Assembly (NCBI GenBank): GCA_002844335.1
Contig: CP019154.1
Span: forward strand, 434,001 to 498,000
Origin: Haloarcula taiwanensis
GTDB lineage: Archaea > Halobacteriota > Halobacteria > Halobacteriales > Haloarculaceae
DNA: 64,000 nucleotides
Direction: 5' to 3'
Below are positions 33,763 to 44,014 of the stretch, piece by piece; positions within the stretch are counted from its first letter, which is position 1, and every line of letters starts with the position of its first letter. The position numbers and the translations under genes are program-made. The notes under the pieces are model-generated. The model was not told the DNA's origin and made no database searches. It was given only the letters and a program-made list of their open reading frames with translations.

Positions 33763-34359
33763 ATGCGCCAGTTCGTCATCATCGGCCACGACGCCCCGAC
33801 GACGCCGGAGTTCTCGCTCGACGACTTGGCCGGCGCTGCCGGCCGGCTCGACGTGCTCTGTCGGTGTGTCACCAGCGCGTTCTTCCTGAGCCACGCCATC
33901 CGCGAAGACGTTCGAGTTCACCTGATCCTGGCAGATGAGTACACTGTCACGTTCGACGGGAGCGACCTCCGCCGGCTGAACCCCGACGAACGGTCCACGG
34001 CAGCGCTGATGCGCAAGGCCCTCGAAGAGCGCGCGGAAGCAATCGGTCACATCCCGGTCGAAACCTCGCCCGGCGTGTCGCTCACACGCCGGGGGTTCGA
34101 GGGGACACTCGACGACGTGGCACGCCGCGGAACCGTCGTCCAGCTGCACGAAGACGGCGACCCGGTCGTCGACGTTGCACCGCCGTCGAACCCGGTGTTC
34201 GTCCTCTCGGACCACCACGACTTCCGGGATGAGGAAGCGGCGCTGTTGGCCGACCGGGCCGACGAGCGCGTCTCACTCGGGCCACAGGCCCTCCATGCCG
34301 ACCACTCGATTACGGTCGCGCACAACTACTTGGACACGGCGGGGTTTGAGCAGTACTGA
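33763..34359 (+). CDS. trmY: tRNA (pseudouridine54-N1)-methyltransferase
   Basis: 198 aa SPOUT enzyme that makes m1-pseudouridine at position 54 in archaeal tRNAs. [20 protein letters not shown] at the start, the [10 protein letters not shown] knot region and the [21 protein letters not shown]-terminus are characteristic. It is divergent from the deaminase. Confidence 0.88.
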   Translation: MRQFVIIGHDAPTTPEFSLDDLAGAAGRLDVLCRCVTSAFFLSHAIREDVRVHLILADEYTVTFDGSDLRRLNPDERSTAALMRKALEERAEAIGHIPVETSPGVSLTRRGFEGTLDDVARRGTVVQLHEDGDPVVDVAPPSNPVFVLSDHHDFRDEEAALLADRADERVSLGPQALHADHSITVAHNYLDTAGFEQY

Positions 34360-34485
34360 CTGGACACCGGGAGACCGCCAGAAGGGTTTTTATCCGCGGT
34401 TCGCTGAATGGCGTATGGAATTCTTGGGTTCGGAGACAGCGACGGGTCGCGCTGTCCGACGACGTATCGAAGCGGTGAGGGACCG

Positions 34486-36582
34486 ATGACCGACCGGGAA
34501 CATCTGTCCCGTCGTGCGGTTCTGCAGACCGTCGCCGGGACCGGTGTCGCGTCGGTCGCCGGCTGTTCGGCGCTCGAAAGCGAAAGTGACGACGCGGCCT
34601 CGACAGTCGAGGGCGACCGTGCCGCGGAGCTCGCCCAGCGGTTCGCGCCGACGCTATACTTCGACCGGGCGGAGCCGTGGTTCCCGACGGACCCGCGGCC
34701 CTACACCAGCGAACAGGACGGGGAGACCGTCGTCAACGGGTTCGACGCCTTCGACGGGTACCATGAGCGGATGACCGACGGCGAGCCGCCGGCCCCGACG
34801 GTGTTCTACCACGTCGTTGAGTACGAGCAGTCGCCGCTTGCCGTCGTCCAGTTCTGGTTCTACTCGGCGTTCGACCAGTTCACGACGAACTTCCACTGGC
34901 ACGACTGGGAGGTCCTGCACGTGTTCGTCGACACGGAGACGGACGACCCGCAGCTGTACGTCGCCAGCTCCCACTCCCGGAAGGTGCCCAACAACGAGTT
35001 CCTGGACCCGGACCCGGAGATGGTGCCGCGCATCCTCTCGGAGCTGGGATCACACTCCAGCGCGCTGTCGGTCAACGACGCCCGCGACCGGTTCACCCGG
35101 CTGCCGGAGGGCGACCGGTTCGCGGACATCACGAACAGCGCCGTCGAGACCATCGAAGACCTCGCGGAGATTCCGGTCGCCTACGGGCTCCCGCGGGACG
35201 AGGGCTCGCGGCTCCCCTACCTCGTGCCGGAGTACGAGGGCGCGCCGCTGTACGAACACGAGCGGCTGCCGTCGGTCAGCCGCGAGGACCTCGTTCCCGA
35301 GCGGCTGACCCTCCGCTCGTTCGACAGCCTCTCGGCACCGCCGACGGACCTGCCGACGCGGGAGACCGGCCTCGTCTTCCAACACACCGACCGCGGCGAG
35401 GCCGACCCGGACATCGAGTACGACCTCGTATCGAGCAGCGAACTGGAGCACATCGCCGATTTCACCGGGCCGCAGTTGAGCTTCGAGTTCGCCGTGCCCC
35501 AGTTCGCCGAGGACGCCGTCGCGGGCCACATCACGACGACCGGCGCGCCCTGGGACCAGCCCCGGTACGACAACCCCGCCGCGGACATCTCCGAGCCGAA
35601 CCACCGGGCGGCGCTGGCCGAGCGCTACGACGCCATCGGCGCGCCGGCGGAGATACGCACCGTCGTCGCCAGCCTCTCGGAAGCTGTCTCGAACGACGAC
35701 GCGCCCGAGAACGAGGGGCTTACGACCGAGGACACCGCCGTTGAGTCCGTCGCCCTACTGGAGAGCGACCCCGAGGCCGTCCCGACCTTCGCGGGCCTGG
35801 CCGTGGTGCAGGACGTGCCCGCGGGCGAACATCGGTTCACCGTCAACGGGGCCGGTGTCGCGCCACACAGCGAGTCGGTGTCAGTTCCGGAAACCGGCGA
35901 CGCAGAGGGGCCGACGCGGGCCGGCGTCGACGGCGAGGTGCCGCTCGTCGCCCGCGAGAACGCCACCCGTCTCGAAGTCGACCCGTCGGGAGCCGACAGC
36001 GACCTCACGGACCTCGCCGTCGAGGACGACTTCGCCGGTCGGCTGTACGACGCCCCGCTGTCGGAACCCGACGCCGTTTACGTCCACGGCGGTGGCGCGT
36101 ACACGACGGAGGTCCGGGACCGTGACGACGAGATCGGTGCGTTCCGGGTGAACCCCGACCCCGCCGCGGACGTTGCCGCCCGAATCGAACAGCCCCGGAC
36201 TGGCAAAGCCTCGTTAGCGTCGTTCCTTGTCGACATCGCAGCGGAGACGCGCCAAGCGGTCCTCGACGAGATGGACGATGACGACAACAACGACGACAGC
36301 CCCGGGAACGGCGGTGGCTCCGAAAACGCTATCCAGGGCCTCGAACGGGCGCTCGCCGCTGTCGTCGAGGCTGCTCGGCGGGCGACGGAACGCGCCGAAG
36401 CGGGTGACCGCGGGAACGCTGACAAGCAACTCCAGACCGTTGCCGACCGGCTCCAGCGCGTCGCGGCCAGAATCGAGGACGCCAGCGACGACCTCTCGGA
36501 CCCGCTGTCGAACGCGGCCCGGCGACGCCTCGAACAGGCCGACCGTCGGGCCGAGCAGGCACAGGCCGCCGACAAACTGTAA
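34486..36582 (+). CDS. large Tat lipoprotein with HWHDWE motif (NPP1/NLP-like segment)
   Basis: 698 aa. LSRRAVLQTVAGTGVASVAG followed by Cys is a Tat signal with lipobox; the ATG at 34486 fits it. Residues about 40-180 hold FYSAFDQFTTNFHWHDWEVL, which resembles the GHRHDWE signature and surrounding fold of necrosis-inducing (NPP1/NLP) and Vps62-type proteins. A middle beta-rich region, an acidic linker (DDDDNNDDS) and a C-terminal helical Ala/Arg-rich repeat (ALAAVVEAARRATERAEAGD) follow. Cell-surface role unknown. Confidence 0.7.
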   Translation: MTDREHLSRRAVLQTVAGTGVASVAGCSALESESDDAASTVEGDRAAELAQRFAPTLYFDRAEPWFPTDPRPYTSEQDGETVVNGFDAFDGYHERMTDGEPPAPTVFYHVVEYEQSPLAVVQFWFYSAFDQFTTNFHWHDWEVLHVFVDTETDDPQLYVASSHSRKVPNNEFLDPDPEMVPRILSELGSHSSALSVNDARDRFTRLPEGDRFADITNSAVETIEDLAEIPVAYGLPRDEGSRLPYLVPEYEGAPLYEHERLPSVSREDLVPERLTLRSFDSLSAPPTDLPTRETGLVFQHTDRGEADPDIEYDLVSSSELEHIADFTGPQLSFEFAVPQFAEDAVAGHITTTGAPWDQPRYDNPAADISEPNHRAALAERYDAIGAPAEIRTVVASLSEAVSNDDAPENEGLTTEDTAVESVALLESDPEAVPTFAGLAVVQDVPAGEHRFTVNGAGVAPHSESVSVPETGDAEGPTRAGVDGEVPLVARENATRLEVDPSGADSDLTDLAVEDDFAGRLYDAPLSEPDAVYVHGGGAYTTEVRDRDDEIGAFRVNPDPAADVAARIEQPRTGKASLASFLVDIAAETRQAVLDEMDDDDNNDDSPGNGGGSENAIQGLERALAAVVEAARRATERAEAGDRGNADKQLQTVADRLQRVAARIEDASDDLSDPLSNAARRRLEQADRRAEQAQAADKL

Positions 36583-36597
36583 GCTCCCGCCCCGTTC

Positions 36598-36723
36598 TCA
36601 GAGGCCGAACCACCGCGCCAGCGCGCCCGCGACGAGTACCAGTCCCCCGGCGATGAACGTGCCAGGCACTGGGAGAACAAACAATACGACGCCGAGCAAG
36701 AGGCCGATGGTCGATATCCTCAT
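36598..36723 (-). CDS. 41-aa small transmembrane protein
   Basis: ATG at 36723, TGA at 36598-36600. Two short hydrophobic segments (IGLLLGVVLFVLPVPGTFIA and GLVLVAGALARWFGL) form a PGTFI-turn hairpin, a type of tiny membrane protein common in haloarchaea. Convergent with the lipoprotein gene. Confidence 0.55.
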   Translation of the reverse strand: MRISTIGLLLGVVLFVLPVPGTFIAGGLVLVAGALARWFGL

Positions 36724-36816
36724 TTCAAATACATTGCCACACCACGCTGTATCGGTCTAGTGCCTGCATACTCGTGGACCCCTGCTGATTTTGGCGGTGG
36801 GGGTCACACTGCTGGT

Positions 36817-37362
36817 ATGGACGACGAACTCACCTGGGAGACGCTCGATGCCGAAACCGCCTACGCCTGTCCGGGGTTCGATGTCATCCGTGAGGACGTG
36901 CGCCTGCCCGACGGCACGGAGGGAGAGTTCGATTACGTACAGCACGGCGAGAGCGTCATCGTGCTTCCGTTCACCGCCGACGGTGACGTGGTCGTTATCG
37001 AGGAGTGGCGACAGCCGGTCCACCGGGTCAATCGCGGCCTGCCGGCCGGGACGATGGAAGACGGAGATGACGACCCGAGCGTCGCCGCTGCCCGCGAACT
37101 CCGCGAGGAAACCGGCTACGAAGCGGCGTCGCTCGACCACCTTTACACAGGCGAACCGGCCAACGGAAACACCGACTACGTGTTCCACTACTACGTCGCA
37201 CGCGGCTGTGAGTCCACGGCCGATCAAGACCTCGACCACAACGAATCGATTCGGGTCGACACTGCCGACTTCGACTCGCTGGTCCAGTCAGTGCGAGACG
37301 GTACGCTCCGTGACAGTCGGTCCGCCGTCGGTATCATGTACTATGCCCTGTTCGAGCGCTGA
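36817..37362 (+). CDS. Nudix hydrolase, ADP-ribose pyrophosphatase-like
   Basis: 181 aa. The Nudix box GTMEDGDDDPSVAAARELRE followed by ETGYEA contains all key residues. VIEEWRQPVHRVNRGLPAGT is the ADPRase-type lead-in. The ATG at 36817 is preferred because the 19 residues before it are not conserved-looking and cross a TATA-like region near 36725. Confidence 0.83.
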   Translation: MDDELTWETLDAETAYACPGFDVIREDVRLPDGTEGEFDYVQHGESVIVLPFTADGDVVVIEEWRQPVHRVNRGLPAGTMEDGDDDPSVAAARELREETGYEAASLDHLYTGEPANGNTDYVFHYYVARGCESTADQDLDHNESIRVDTADFDSLVQSVRDGTLRDSRSAVGIMYYALFER

Positions 37363-37406
37363 ACTGACGACAGTTTGAAATCCTGTGGAGTGGTATCGTC
37401 TATCAT

Positions 37407-37664
37407 ATGGCTTCGATTGCACTCGACGAACAGACGGAGCGCCGGCTGGATAAACTGCGCGCGGCCGTCCGCCGTCGGACCGGGCAGCCGATTTCGCGGG
37501 CGGAGTTGCTCAACCAACTCGTCGAAGACGCCTACGCGTCCCGCAGTGAGGTGGTCGATATGTTCCGGACGTCACAGGCGTACGTCGCCGACGAAGACTC
37601 CGGGACCGTCTACCGGCCCGAGCGTGAACTGGTACCCGGCGGGGCGGAACAGCCCGACGAATAG
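37407..37664 (+). CDS. 85-aa DNA-binding-like protein (RHH type)
   Basis: [20 protein letters not shown] and [16 protein letters not shown] form a strand-helix-helix pattern; the tail is acidic. It is 44 nt downstream of the Nudix gene. Target unknown. Confidence 0.6.
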   Translation: MASIALDEQTERRLDKLRAAVRRRTGQPISRAELLNQLVEDAYASRSEVVDMFRTSQAYVADEDSGTVYRPERELVPGGAEQPDE

Positions 37665-37783
37665 CGGCGCTGTGCCAGCTGGGGCGTCGCTCGACCCTCC
37701 CGCCGTTCTGGCCGCTGCCAGCGACGAATAGCCAGTCACGGGCGAACACAACGCTTAGGCGCGCCGACCGACGACGACGTGTA

Positions 37784-39256
37784 ATGACGAATTTCGAGGT
37801 CCGCCAGTACGACGCAGCGGGCCGGCTGGGCGAGCTAACGGTGCCACGGGCCGGCGTCACCGTCGAGACGCCGACTATCCTGCCGGTGGTCAACCCCCAC
37901 GTCCAGACGGTCGAACCGGCGACGCTGGCGTCGGAGTTCGGGGCGGAGATACTCATCACGAACAGTTACATCCTGCATGGCTCTGACGACCTCCGCGAGC
38001 CGGTGCTGGAGCAGGGCTTGCACGGTCTGCTCGGGTTTGATGGGGCAATTATGACCGACTCGGGCTCCTTCCAGCTTGCCGAGTACGGCGACATCGACGT
38101 GACCACCGAGGAGATTCTGGAGTTCCAGCACGAGATCGGCTCGGACATCGGGACGCCGGTAGATATCCCGACGCCGCCCGATGTGGACCGCAAGCAGGCG
38201 ACTGAGGAACTCAAAACGACACAGGAACGGCTCGAACACGCTGCCACCGTTGACACCGGCGAGATGCTCGTCAGCGCGCCAGTCCAGGGGGCGACCTACC
38301 CGGACCTGCGAGAGCGGGCCGCAGCGGACGCTGTCTCAACGGGACTTGACGTGTTCCCGCTGGGAGCCGTCGTCCCGCTGATGAACGAGTACCGCTACGC
38401 CGACCTCGCCGATGTCGTCGCGGCCTGCAAGCGCGGGCTAGGGGAGGTCGGCCCGGTCCACCTGTTTGGCGCGGGCCACCCGATGATGTTTGCGATGGCA
38501 GCGGCGCTGGGCTGTGACCTGTTCGATTCGGCGGCGTACGCGCTGTACGCCCGCGACGACCGGTATCTCACGGTGCAGGGAACGGAACTGCTTGACGAAC
38601 TGAGTCACTTCCCGTGTCACTGCCCGGTCTGTACCGACCACACGCCGGCTGAACTCGACGCGATGGACGCCGACGGGCGCGAGGAACTGCTCGCCCGGCA
38701 CAACCTGCATGTCACCTACGGCGAAATCCGGACGGTCAAGCAGGCGATTCGCTCGGGCAACCTCATGGAACTGGTCGACAGTCGCGCCCGCGGCCATCCG
38801 GCGATGCTCGACGGCTACCGCGCGCTGCTCGACCACGCCGAGCAACTCGAACGCACCGATCCGGTCTCGAAGGACGCGTTCTTCTACACCTCGAATGAAA
38901 GCGCTCGCCGGCCCGAGGTCCGACGCCATCAGGACCGACTGGAGCGCCTCCCGGTCGAGGGCGACGAGGTCCTGCTGACCGAAGGAAGCTCCAGTGCACA
39001 GTACGACGAGAGCTGGGGCATCCTGCCGCCGTTCGGCCCGTATCCCCGCGAACTCGCGGACACGTATCCCCTGACCGCGGAGGTCCCGGACCGGACCGAC
39101 CGGGCGGCCTACGAGGCCGCGGCGGACGGTGTTCGGTGGCTGGTCGACCTCCACCCCGACGTGTCCTTCACGCTGGTCCACGACGACTGGCCGGCGACGG
39201 CGCTCGACCGCGTGCCCGACCGCGTCCGCTTGCGGGACCTGCACGCCCGCGACTGA
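37784..39256 (+). CDS. tgtA: archaeosine tRNA-guanine transglycosylase
   Basis: 490 aa. Exchanges guanine-15 for preQ0 in tRNA, the first step to archaeosine. The nucleophile region [38 protein letters not shown] and the zinc site [11 protein letters not shown] are present. The RNA-binding C-terminal part ([20 protein letters not shown]) is shorter than in thermophile enzymes with a PUA domain. It starts an archaeosine gene group with arcS and raSEA downstream. Confidence 0.92.
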   Translation: MTNFEVRQYDAAGRLGELTVPRAGVTVETPTILPVVNPHVQTVEPATLASEFGAEILITNSYILHGSDDLREPVLEQGLHGLLGFDGAIMTDSGSFQLAEYGDIDVTTEEILEFQHEIGSDIGTPVDIPTPPDVDRKQATEELKTTQERLEHAATVDTGEMLVSAPVQGATYPDLRERAAADAVSTGLDVFPLGAVVPLMNEYRYADLADVVAACKRGLGEVGPVHLFGAGHPMMFAMAAALGCDLFDSAAYALYARDDRYLTVQGTELLDELSHFPCHCPVCTDHTPAELDAMDADGREELLARHNLHVTYGEIRTVKQAIRSGNLMELVDSRARGHPAMLDGYRALLDHAEQLERTDPVSKDAFFYTSNESARRPEVRRHQDRLERLPVEGDEVLLTEGSSSAQYDESWGILPPFGPYPRELADTYPLTAEVPDRTDRAAYEAAADGVRWLVDLHPDVSFTLVHDDWPATALDRVPDRVRLRDLHARD

Positions 39257-39268
39257 GCGCCACCCGCC

Positions 39269-40144
39269 TCAGACTGTCGGCACGTCTACGTCTTCGTCGG
39301 CCGCCTCGCGCCAGGAACGGGTCGGCTCCCAGCCCAGCATCGCTGTGGCTTTCGCCGTCGCGTACGCTGCAGCGTCCCCCTCGACCGTGCAGTCGTCCGG
39401 AACCCTGCCGTAGTGCTCCCGCATGAGTTCGACCAGCGGCCGACCGAGCGCGTTGTCCGGGCCGACGCAGTTGAACGCCTCGTGGCCCTCGACCGCGCCC
39501 GCGAGCGCGGCCTCGACGAGGTCGACCACGTCCCGCACGTCGACGTACGACCAGTAGTTGCCCGCGCCGGCCGCCAGGTCGTCGACGTACTCCGGGGCCC
39601 GACAGGGGTACTCGCCGGGAATCTGTATCCACGAGGGGCGAATCGAGGCCACCGAGACGCCGTCACGGCGGGCGATTGCCTTCCCGATCTCCTCGGTGAC
39701 GACCTTCGAGAGCCCGTAGTCATCTTCGGGTCTGCGCGCGTGGGCTTCGGTAATCGGAAGCTCGTCCGGCACAGGGGTCTCCTCGGCGAAGAAGAAGCCG
39801 TACGCGCCGTCGGAGGAGCCCTGGACCACGTCAGCGCCGACGCGGCCGGCCGCCGAGAGGACGGTGTGTGCCGCGAGCGCGTTGTTCCGGAACAGGTCGA
39901 CGCCGGGGTGGGTCCCGGCCACCGGAATCGCCGCCCAGTGGACCACCGCGTCGGGGTCGATGGCGGTGAGCGAGTCGAAGACGCTCCCGGCGTCGGTGAG
40001 GTCAAGCGCCCGGTAGTCGACCTCCGGATGGCCCCCGCCGTCCGGGAGGCGGCGGTCGAGTACGGTCGCGTCGTGCGGTTCGGCGAGCCGGTCGACGACC
40101 CAGCGCCCGGAACTCCCCCGGCCGCCGGTCACGACAACATCCAT
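39269..40144 (-). CDS. NAD-dependent epimerase/dehydratase (SDR)
   Basis: 291 aa from the ATG at 40144 (MDVVVTGGRGSSG). Rossmann TGGRGSSGRWVVDRL, SSDGAYGFFF for the catalytic Ser, and YGLSK. It resembles uronate dehydrogenase-type SDRs; substrate unknown. Antisense in direction to tgtA, converging with 12 bp between. Confidence 0.8.
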   Translation of the reverse strand: MDVVVTGGRGSSGRWVVDRLAEPHDATVLDRRLPDGGGHPEVDYRALDLTDAGSVFDSLTAIDPDAVVHWAAIPVAGTHPGVDLFRNNALAAHTVLSAAGRVGADVVQGSSDGAYGFFFAEETPVPDELPITEAHARRPEDDYGLSKVVTEEIGKAIARRDGVSVASIRPSWIQIPGEYPCRAPEYVDDLAAGAGNYWSYVDVRDVVDLVEAALAGAVEGHEAFNCVGPDNALGRPLVELMREHYGRVPDDCTVEGDAAAYATAKATAMLGWEPTRSWREAADEDVDVPTV

Positions 40145-40219
40145 ACCGGACTTGTCGTCGCTGGCATCCAAAACGTGGCGGTGTCGCCGTGTCACCGGGC
40201 ACGGTGCTTATTTGACTCG

Positions 40220-41548
40220 CTACAGGTCGAGCCGGAACCGCTCACCGTGCGTGAACGTCGTCCAGCCGAGGATACGTTCGTCCCGATGCGGTCGGTCGGG
40301 GTTGTCGATTGCCGCCTGTTGCGCCGAGACGTACGTCGGGACGTTCTTGACCGGCTGGCCGCTCTGTTTGAGTGCTTCCAGATACGTGTCTTTCTCGTAG
40401 TACGAGTAGGCTACCTCGTACAGCGAGGACGCAGCTTCTTGCTTTCTGGCGGGGAAGCCGTCACTGTTGACGAACCGGTCGGGGTCGTCCTCGCCCATCG
40501 CCTCCCAGGCCGCCGGGTCGGCCACGTATGGCGCGTGGGCGTCGAGAATACGCTCGATAGCACCCCTGTCGCCTGCGAACTTCTGATACTCGTACAGTGT
40601 GGGCCCGTCGAGCCTGTCGGCATAGAGACGGCTGAGTTCCGCGGCGGTGACCAGTGCCTTCGCCGCGTACAGTGAGTACGCCAGGCTCGACGCGCGAATG
40701 ATTTCGTTTTCCAGCAGACCGTCTTCGCGGAGCTGTCTGAAACCGTCTTCGCGGTTCCGCTGTATCGCGTCCCGAAACCGGTCCCAGTCCCGGAGATACA
40801 CCGACCCGGCGGCGTGGGTCATCTCCTTCCAGTTGAAGATGTTCTGCTGGCCCATCGCCGTCGGGATGCCGTGGCCGACGTCGTCGAGGAACGTCCGGAC
40901 CCACGCCCGCAGGTCGGCCTCCGTGCCGACGCTGTCGCTGTTCCACGCTTCATGGCCTCGAACGAGTTCCGCGCCCCACCACATTTTCGGGAGCGTGATG
41001 AACTGTTCGATGCCGTTCGTTTTCACCGGTGCCATGTAGGTCTCCGAACGCAGGAACCAGTGGTCCAGCAGCTCGATTGCCTTCTCGGCGTACTGGTCCG
41101 CGCCGGTGTACTGGTAGGCGAGGCCGAGGTCACGGATGCGGTCACCCGTCCTGATGGCGGCAACGTAGTCCTTGCGTTCCGTGGGGTCTTCGGGTCCTTT
41201 CGTTTTGAACTCGTGGCCGTCGCCGTTGTCCGTGACGCTCTCCGGGGCGGCGGCCATCGCCTCGCGAACGTCTTCCATGAAGGCTTCGTGGGCCTCCGTC
41301 CACGGGCTGTCGCCGTCCTCGACGCGGGACTGTATCGCAGACAGCGTGTCGAGGTGGACGAACATCGCGGGCCGGCTGTCATCTGTCGGTTCGGTGACCG
41401 CTGCCGGTTCGGTCGGCGTCGGTTCGGTCTCCTGCGGGGCGGCTCTGGCGTCCGTGTCTCCCGAGGAAAGGTCGGTCGAACAGCCACTCAGCGCCACGGC
41501 TGTCCCCGAGAGGGCGAACAACACGTCTCGTCGAGTCTGTCGCTGCAC
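40220..41548 (-). CDS. secreted alginate-lyase-family lipoprotein
   Basis: 442 aa from a GTG at 41548. RRDVLFALSGTAVALSGC is a Tat-like signal with lipobox, followed by a Thr/Pro/Glu linker. The helical catalytic domain has MGQQNIFNWKEMTHAAGSVY, matching the NNxxxW-type active-site helix of alginate lyase (PL5/alpha-toroid) proteins. The frame is open another 1.2 kb upstream, but that is the antisense shadow of arcS. Likely degrades an acidic polysaccharide outside the cell. Confidence 0.75.
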   Translation of the reverse strand: MQRQTRRDVLFALSGTAVALSGCSTDLSSGDTDARAAPQETEPTPTEPAAVTEPTDDSRPAMFVHLDTLSAIQSRVEDGDSPWTEAHEAFMEDVREAMAAAPESVTDNGDGHEFKTKGPEDPTERKDYVAAIRTGDRIRDLGLAYQYTGADQYAEKAIELLDHWFLRSETYMAPVKTNGIEQFITLPKMWWGAELVRGHEAWNSDSVGTEADLRAWVRTFLDDVGHGIPTAMGQQNIFNWKEMTHAAGSVYLRDWDRFRDAIQRNREDGFRQLREDGLLENEIIRASSLAYSLYAAKALVTAAELSRLYADRLDGPTLYEYQKFAGDRGAIERILDAHAPYVADPAAWEAMGEDDPDRFVNSDGFPARKQEAASSLYEVAYSYYEKDTYLEALKQSGQPVKNVPTYVSAQQAAIDNPDRPHRDERILGWTTFTHGERFRLDL

Positions 41549-41722
41549 GGGTGTCCCACCGTCCCCGACATGGTTAGTTAGGATGCGGTTAATCGGCAGA
41601 TAGCGCCCCGTTTGGGTGACGCGTGCCGACCGGGCTGACACGGCGACATGAGAGCTACGGGTCCCGTCGACGGCGCTGGCCCAAAGGCAAGATAGTTGGT
41701 TGCGCGTGGCCGACGCCATTGC

Positions 41723-43510
41723 ATGACCGACTACTTCGAGGTCCACGAGCGCGACAGCGCCGCGCGAGTGGGTGCGTTGCGCCTCGCCGACCCCGTGACG
41801 ACGCCGGCGCTGGTCGACGACGTGGACACGGCGACGCCGGGCGACTGTCGACACGTCCTCGACGACGCCGGCAGCCGCTGGCCGACGCCACAGGACGACC
41901 CCGAGGGCGACGAGTCCCTGCTCACCGTCCTCCCCCACCGCGGCCTGCCCGCCGGCACGCCGGACGAAGTCGCAGAGGCTTTCGCCGTCGACTATCCCGA
42001 TGTCGCGTTCCCGAGCGCGGCCGTCGTCTCGCCCGACACCGCGGCCGACCACGGCAGCGACGCCTACGTGCTCGCCGGCGCACCCGGCTACGTCGGGCAC
42101 GCGTCGGCGTTCGTCGACGCCGTCACGACCGTCCGGAACCGTATCCCGGCTGATACCGCGCTCTACCTGCCCGGCGTCGCCACGCCGCGAAACGTCGCGA
42201 CACTCGTCTACGCCGGCGTCGACCTCGTGGACCCCGACCGCGCCGTCATCCGCGGGACCGAGGGCCGGTATCTCACGACTGACGAGGCGTATTTCCTCGA
42301 AGACCTCGATGAACTGCCGTGTGCCTGTCCGGCCTGCCAACAGCCACGCGAGGCGTTCGACCGCGAGGACTGCGTCGAGCACAACGTCAACGCCTTGGCC
42401 GCGGAACTCCGGCGCGTTCGCCGCCGGATTCGCGACGGTCGCCTCCGCGACTACGTCGAGGGACAGGCCAGACAGGACAACTGGCTCACCGCGACGTTCC
42501 GGCGGCTTGACCAGGAGTACGGCTACCTCGAAGAGCGCACGCCGCTCATCCGGCGGGCCGACCTCTCGGCGGCCAGCGACGACTCGCTCCGGCGGGTCGA
42601 AATCCAGCGGTTCGCCGAGCGGATCACCGACCGCTACGTCCCGCGGTTCGACGACCGCCCGCTCGTGCTGGTGCCCTGCTCGGCGCGCAAGCCCTACAGC
42701 GACTCCCAGAGCCACAAGCAGTACCACGACGCCATCAAGTGGCGCGCCCACGTCGTCTCGATGACCTCGCCAATCGGCGTCGTCCCGCAGGAACTCGAAC
42801 TCACCTACCCCGCCCAGCACTACGACTCCGTCGTGACGGGTAACTGGACCGCCACCGAAATAGAGTTCGTCAGCCGCGTGCTCGAACGCTATTTAGAAGG
42901 CACTGATTACCCCGAGATTATCGCCCACGTACCCGGCGAGGGCTACCGCGACATCTGCGAGCGCGTCGCCGACTCGCTGGGCCGCGAGTTTACCTACACC
43001 GTCACCGACCACCCGACGACGGCCGACTCCCTCGGCAACCTCGCCGCCGAACTGGAGGGGTGGGACCGCTACCCCAAGCGCGAGCGCGAGCACAACACCA
43101 TCCGCGCTGTCGCGGACTACCAGTTCGGCGAAGGCGCGGGCGACGAACTGTTCGACGACCTCTCGACGCAGGGCCGGTATCCCCAACTGCGGGCCGACGA
43201 CGCCGACGGCGAGCAACTGGCGGCCCTGGCCCAGCAGTACGGCGTCCTCTCTTTGACCACCGCTGGGGCGCGCCGCTGGGTCGAGAGCGATGTGCCGACC
43301 AAAACCGTCGAAATCGAGCCGTTCGTGCCCCACGGTTCCGTGCTCGCGCCGGGCATCACCGACGCCAGCGACGACATCCGCGTCGGCGACGACGTGGTGA
43401 TTCAGGGCGAGGCGGCCTTCGGCGTCGGCCGCGCCCAGATGAGCGGGCCGGAGATGCGCTCCTCGACGCGGGGCATCGCAGTGCAGATGCGCCACGTCGA
43501 AGAGCAGTGA
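41723..43510 (+). CDS. arcS: archaeosine synthase alpha subunit
   Basis: 595 aa. Paralogue of TgtA that adds lysine to preQ0 in tRNA. The N-terminal half is TGT-like but degenerate; it retains the Cys site CACPACQQPREAFDREDC. The ArcS signature LVPCSARKPYSDSQSHKQY is present, and a C-terminal PUA domain ends in VVIQGEAAFGVGRAQMSG. ATG at 41723 (MTDYFEVHERD). It works with raSEA 0.5 kb downstream. Confidence 0.9.
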   Translation: MTDYFEVHERDSAARVGALRLADPVTTPALVDDVDTATPGDCRHVLDDAGSRWPTPQDDPEGDESLLTVLPHRGLPAGTPDEVAEAFAVDYPDVAFPSAAVVSPDTAADHGSDAYVLAGAPGYVGHASAFVDAVTTVRNRIPADTALYLPGVATPRNVATLVYAGVDLVDPDRAVIRGTEGRYLTTDEAYFLEDLDELPCACPACQQPREAFDREDCVEHNVNALAAELRRVRRRIRDGRLRDYVEGQARQDNWLTATFRRLDQEYGYLEERTPLIRRADLSAASDDSLRRVEIQRFAERITDRYVPRFDDRPLVLVPCSARKPYSDSQSHKQYHDAIKWRAHVVSMTSPIGVVPQELELTYPAQHYDSVVTGNWTATEIEFVSRVLERYLEGTDYPEIIAHVPGEGYRDICERVADSLGREFTYTVTDHPTTADSLGNLAAELEGWDRYPKREREHNTIRAVADYQFGEGAGDELFDDLSTQGRYPQLRADDADGEQLAALAQQYGVLSLTTAGARRWVESDVPTKTVEIEPFVPHGSVLAPGITDASDDIRVGDDVVIQGEAAFGVGRAQMSGPEMRSSTRGIAVQMRHVEEQ

Positions 43511-43559
43511 GCGGCGGGCTGACCGCCCGACTTATCTGCCGAGCACCCCTCTCGCCGGT

Positions 43560-43976
43560 ATGGAACGGTCGCGTCTGTGCCGGTACCGACGCTACCTGCC
43601 GGCGGCGGGGTTCGCGCTCGTCTTGCTTGCCACCTCGCTGCTCCCTGTTCCCGAGGGTGCGAGCGAGCAGGTCCCCGCGCTGCTCGGCGTCGCACTCGAC
43701 AAGTGGGTCCACGCGCTGAGCTACGGGGTTCTGACGGCGCTGCTCGCGTGGGGCCGCCGCGCCCGCTCGATCCCCCTCGTCGCGGCGCTCGTGGCAGTCG
43801 CCGTCTGCTACGGGGCCGGCATCGAACTCCTGCAGAGACTCGTGCCCTCACGCGGACTCAGCGGCGCTGACTTCCTCGCCAACGCCGTCGGGGCGGTGCT
43901 CGCTGGCGCGCTGTGGCTGGCGCTCGGGCGCGCCGACACCGCTCCGGACGGAAGCGAACCGACCGCTCGGCGGTAA
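43560..43976 (+). CDS. VanZ-family membrane protein
   Basis: 138 aa, four membrane helices. DKWVHALSYGVLTALLAW and YGAGIELLQRLVPSRGLSGA with DFLANAVGAVLAGALW are VanZ-like motifs. The function of stand-alone haloarchaeal members is unknown. It lies between arcS and raSEA. Confidence 0.8.
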   Translation: MERSRLCRYRRYLPAAGFALVLLATSLLPVPEGASEQVPALLGVALDKWVHALSYGVLTALLAWGRRARSIPLVAALVAVAVCYGAGIELLQRLVPSRGLSGADFLANAVGAVLAGALWLALGRADTAPDGSEPTARR

Positions 43977-44014
43977 CGAAGCGGCTTTACGCGGCCGTCG
44001 GCTACCCCGCCCTA

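Noticed and set aside
36227-36760. 177-aa Arg/Thr/Ser-rich plus-strand ORF
   Set aside because: It is a frame-shifted shadow of the lipoprotein C-terminus that runs on antisense to the 41-aa membrane protein.
41549-42820. 1.2-kb open N-terminal extension of the alginate-lyase-like gene on the minus strand
   Set aside because: It is the antisense shadow of arcS; the Tat/lipobox signal begins at the GTG at 41548.
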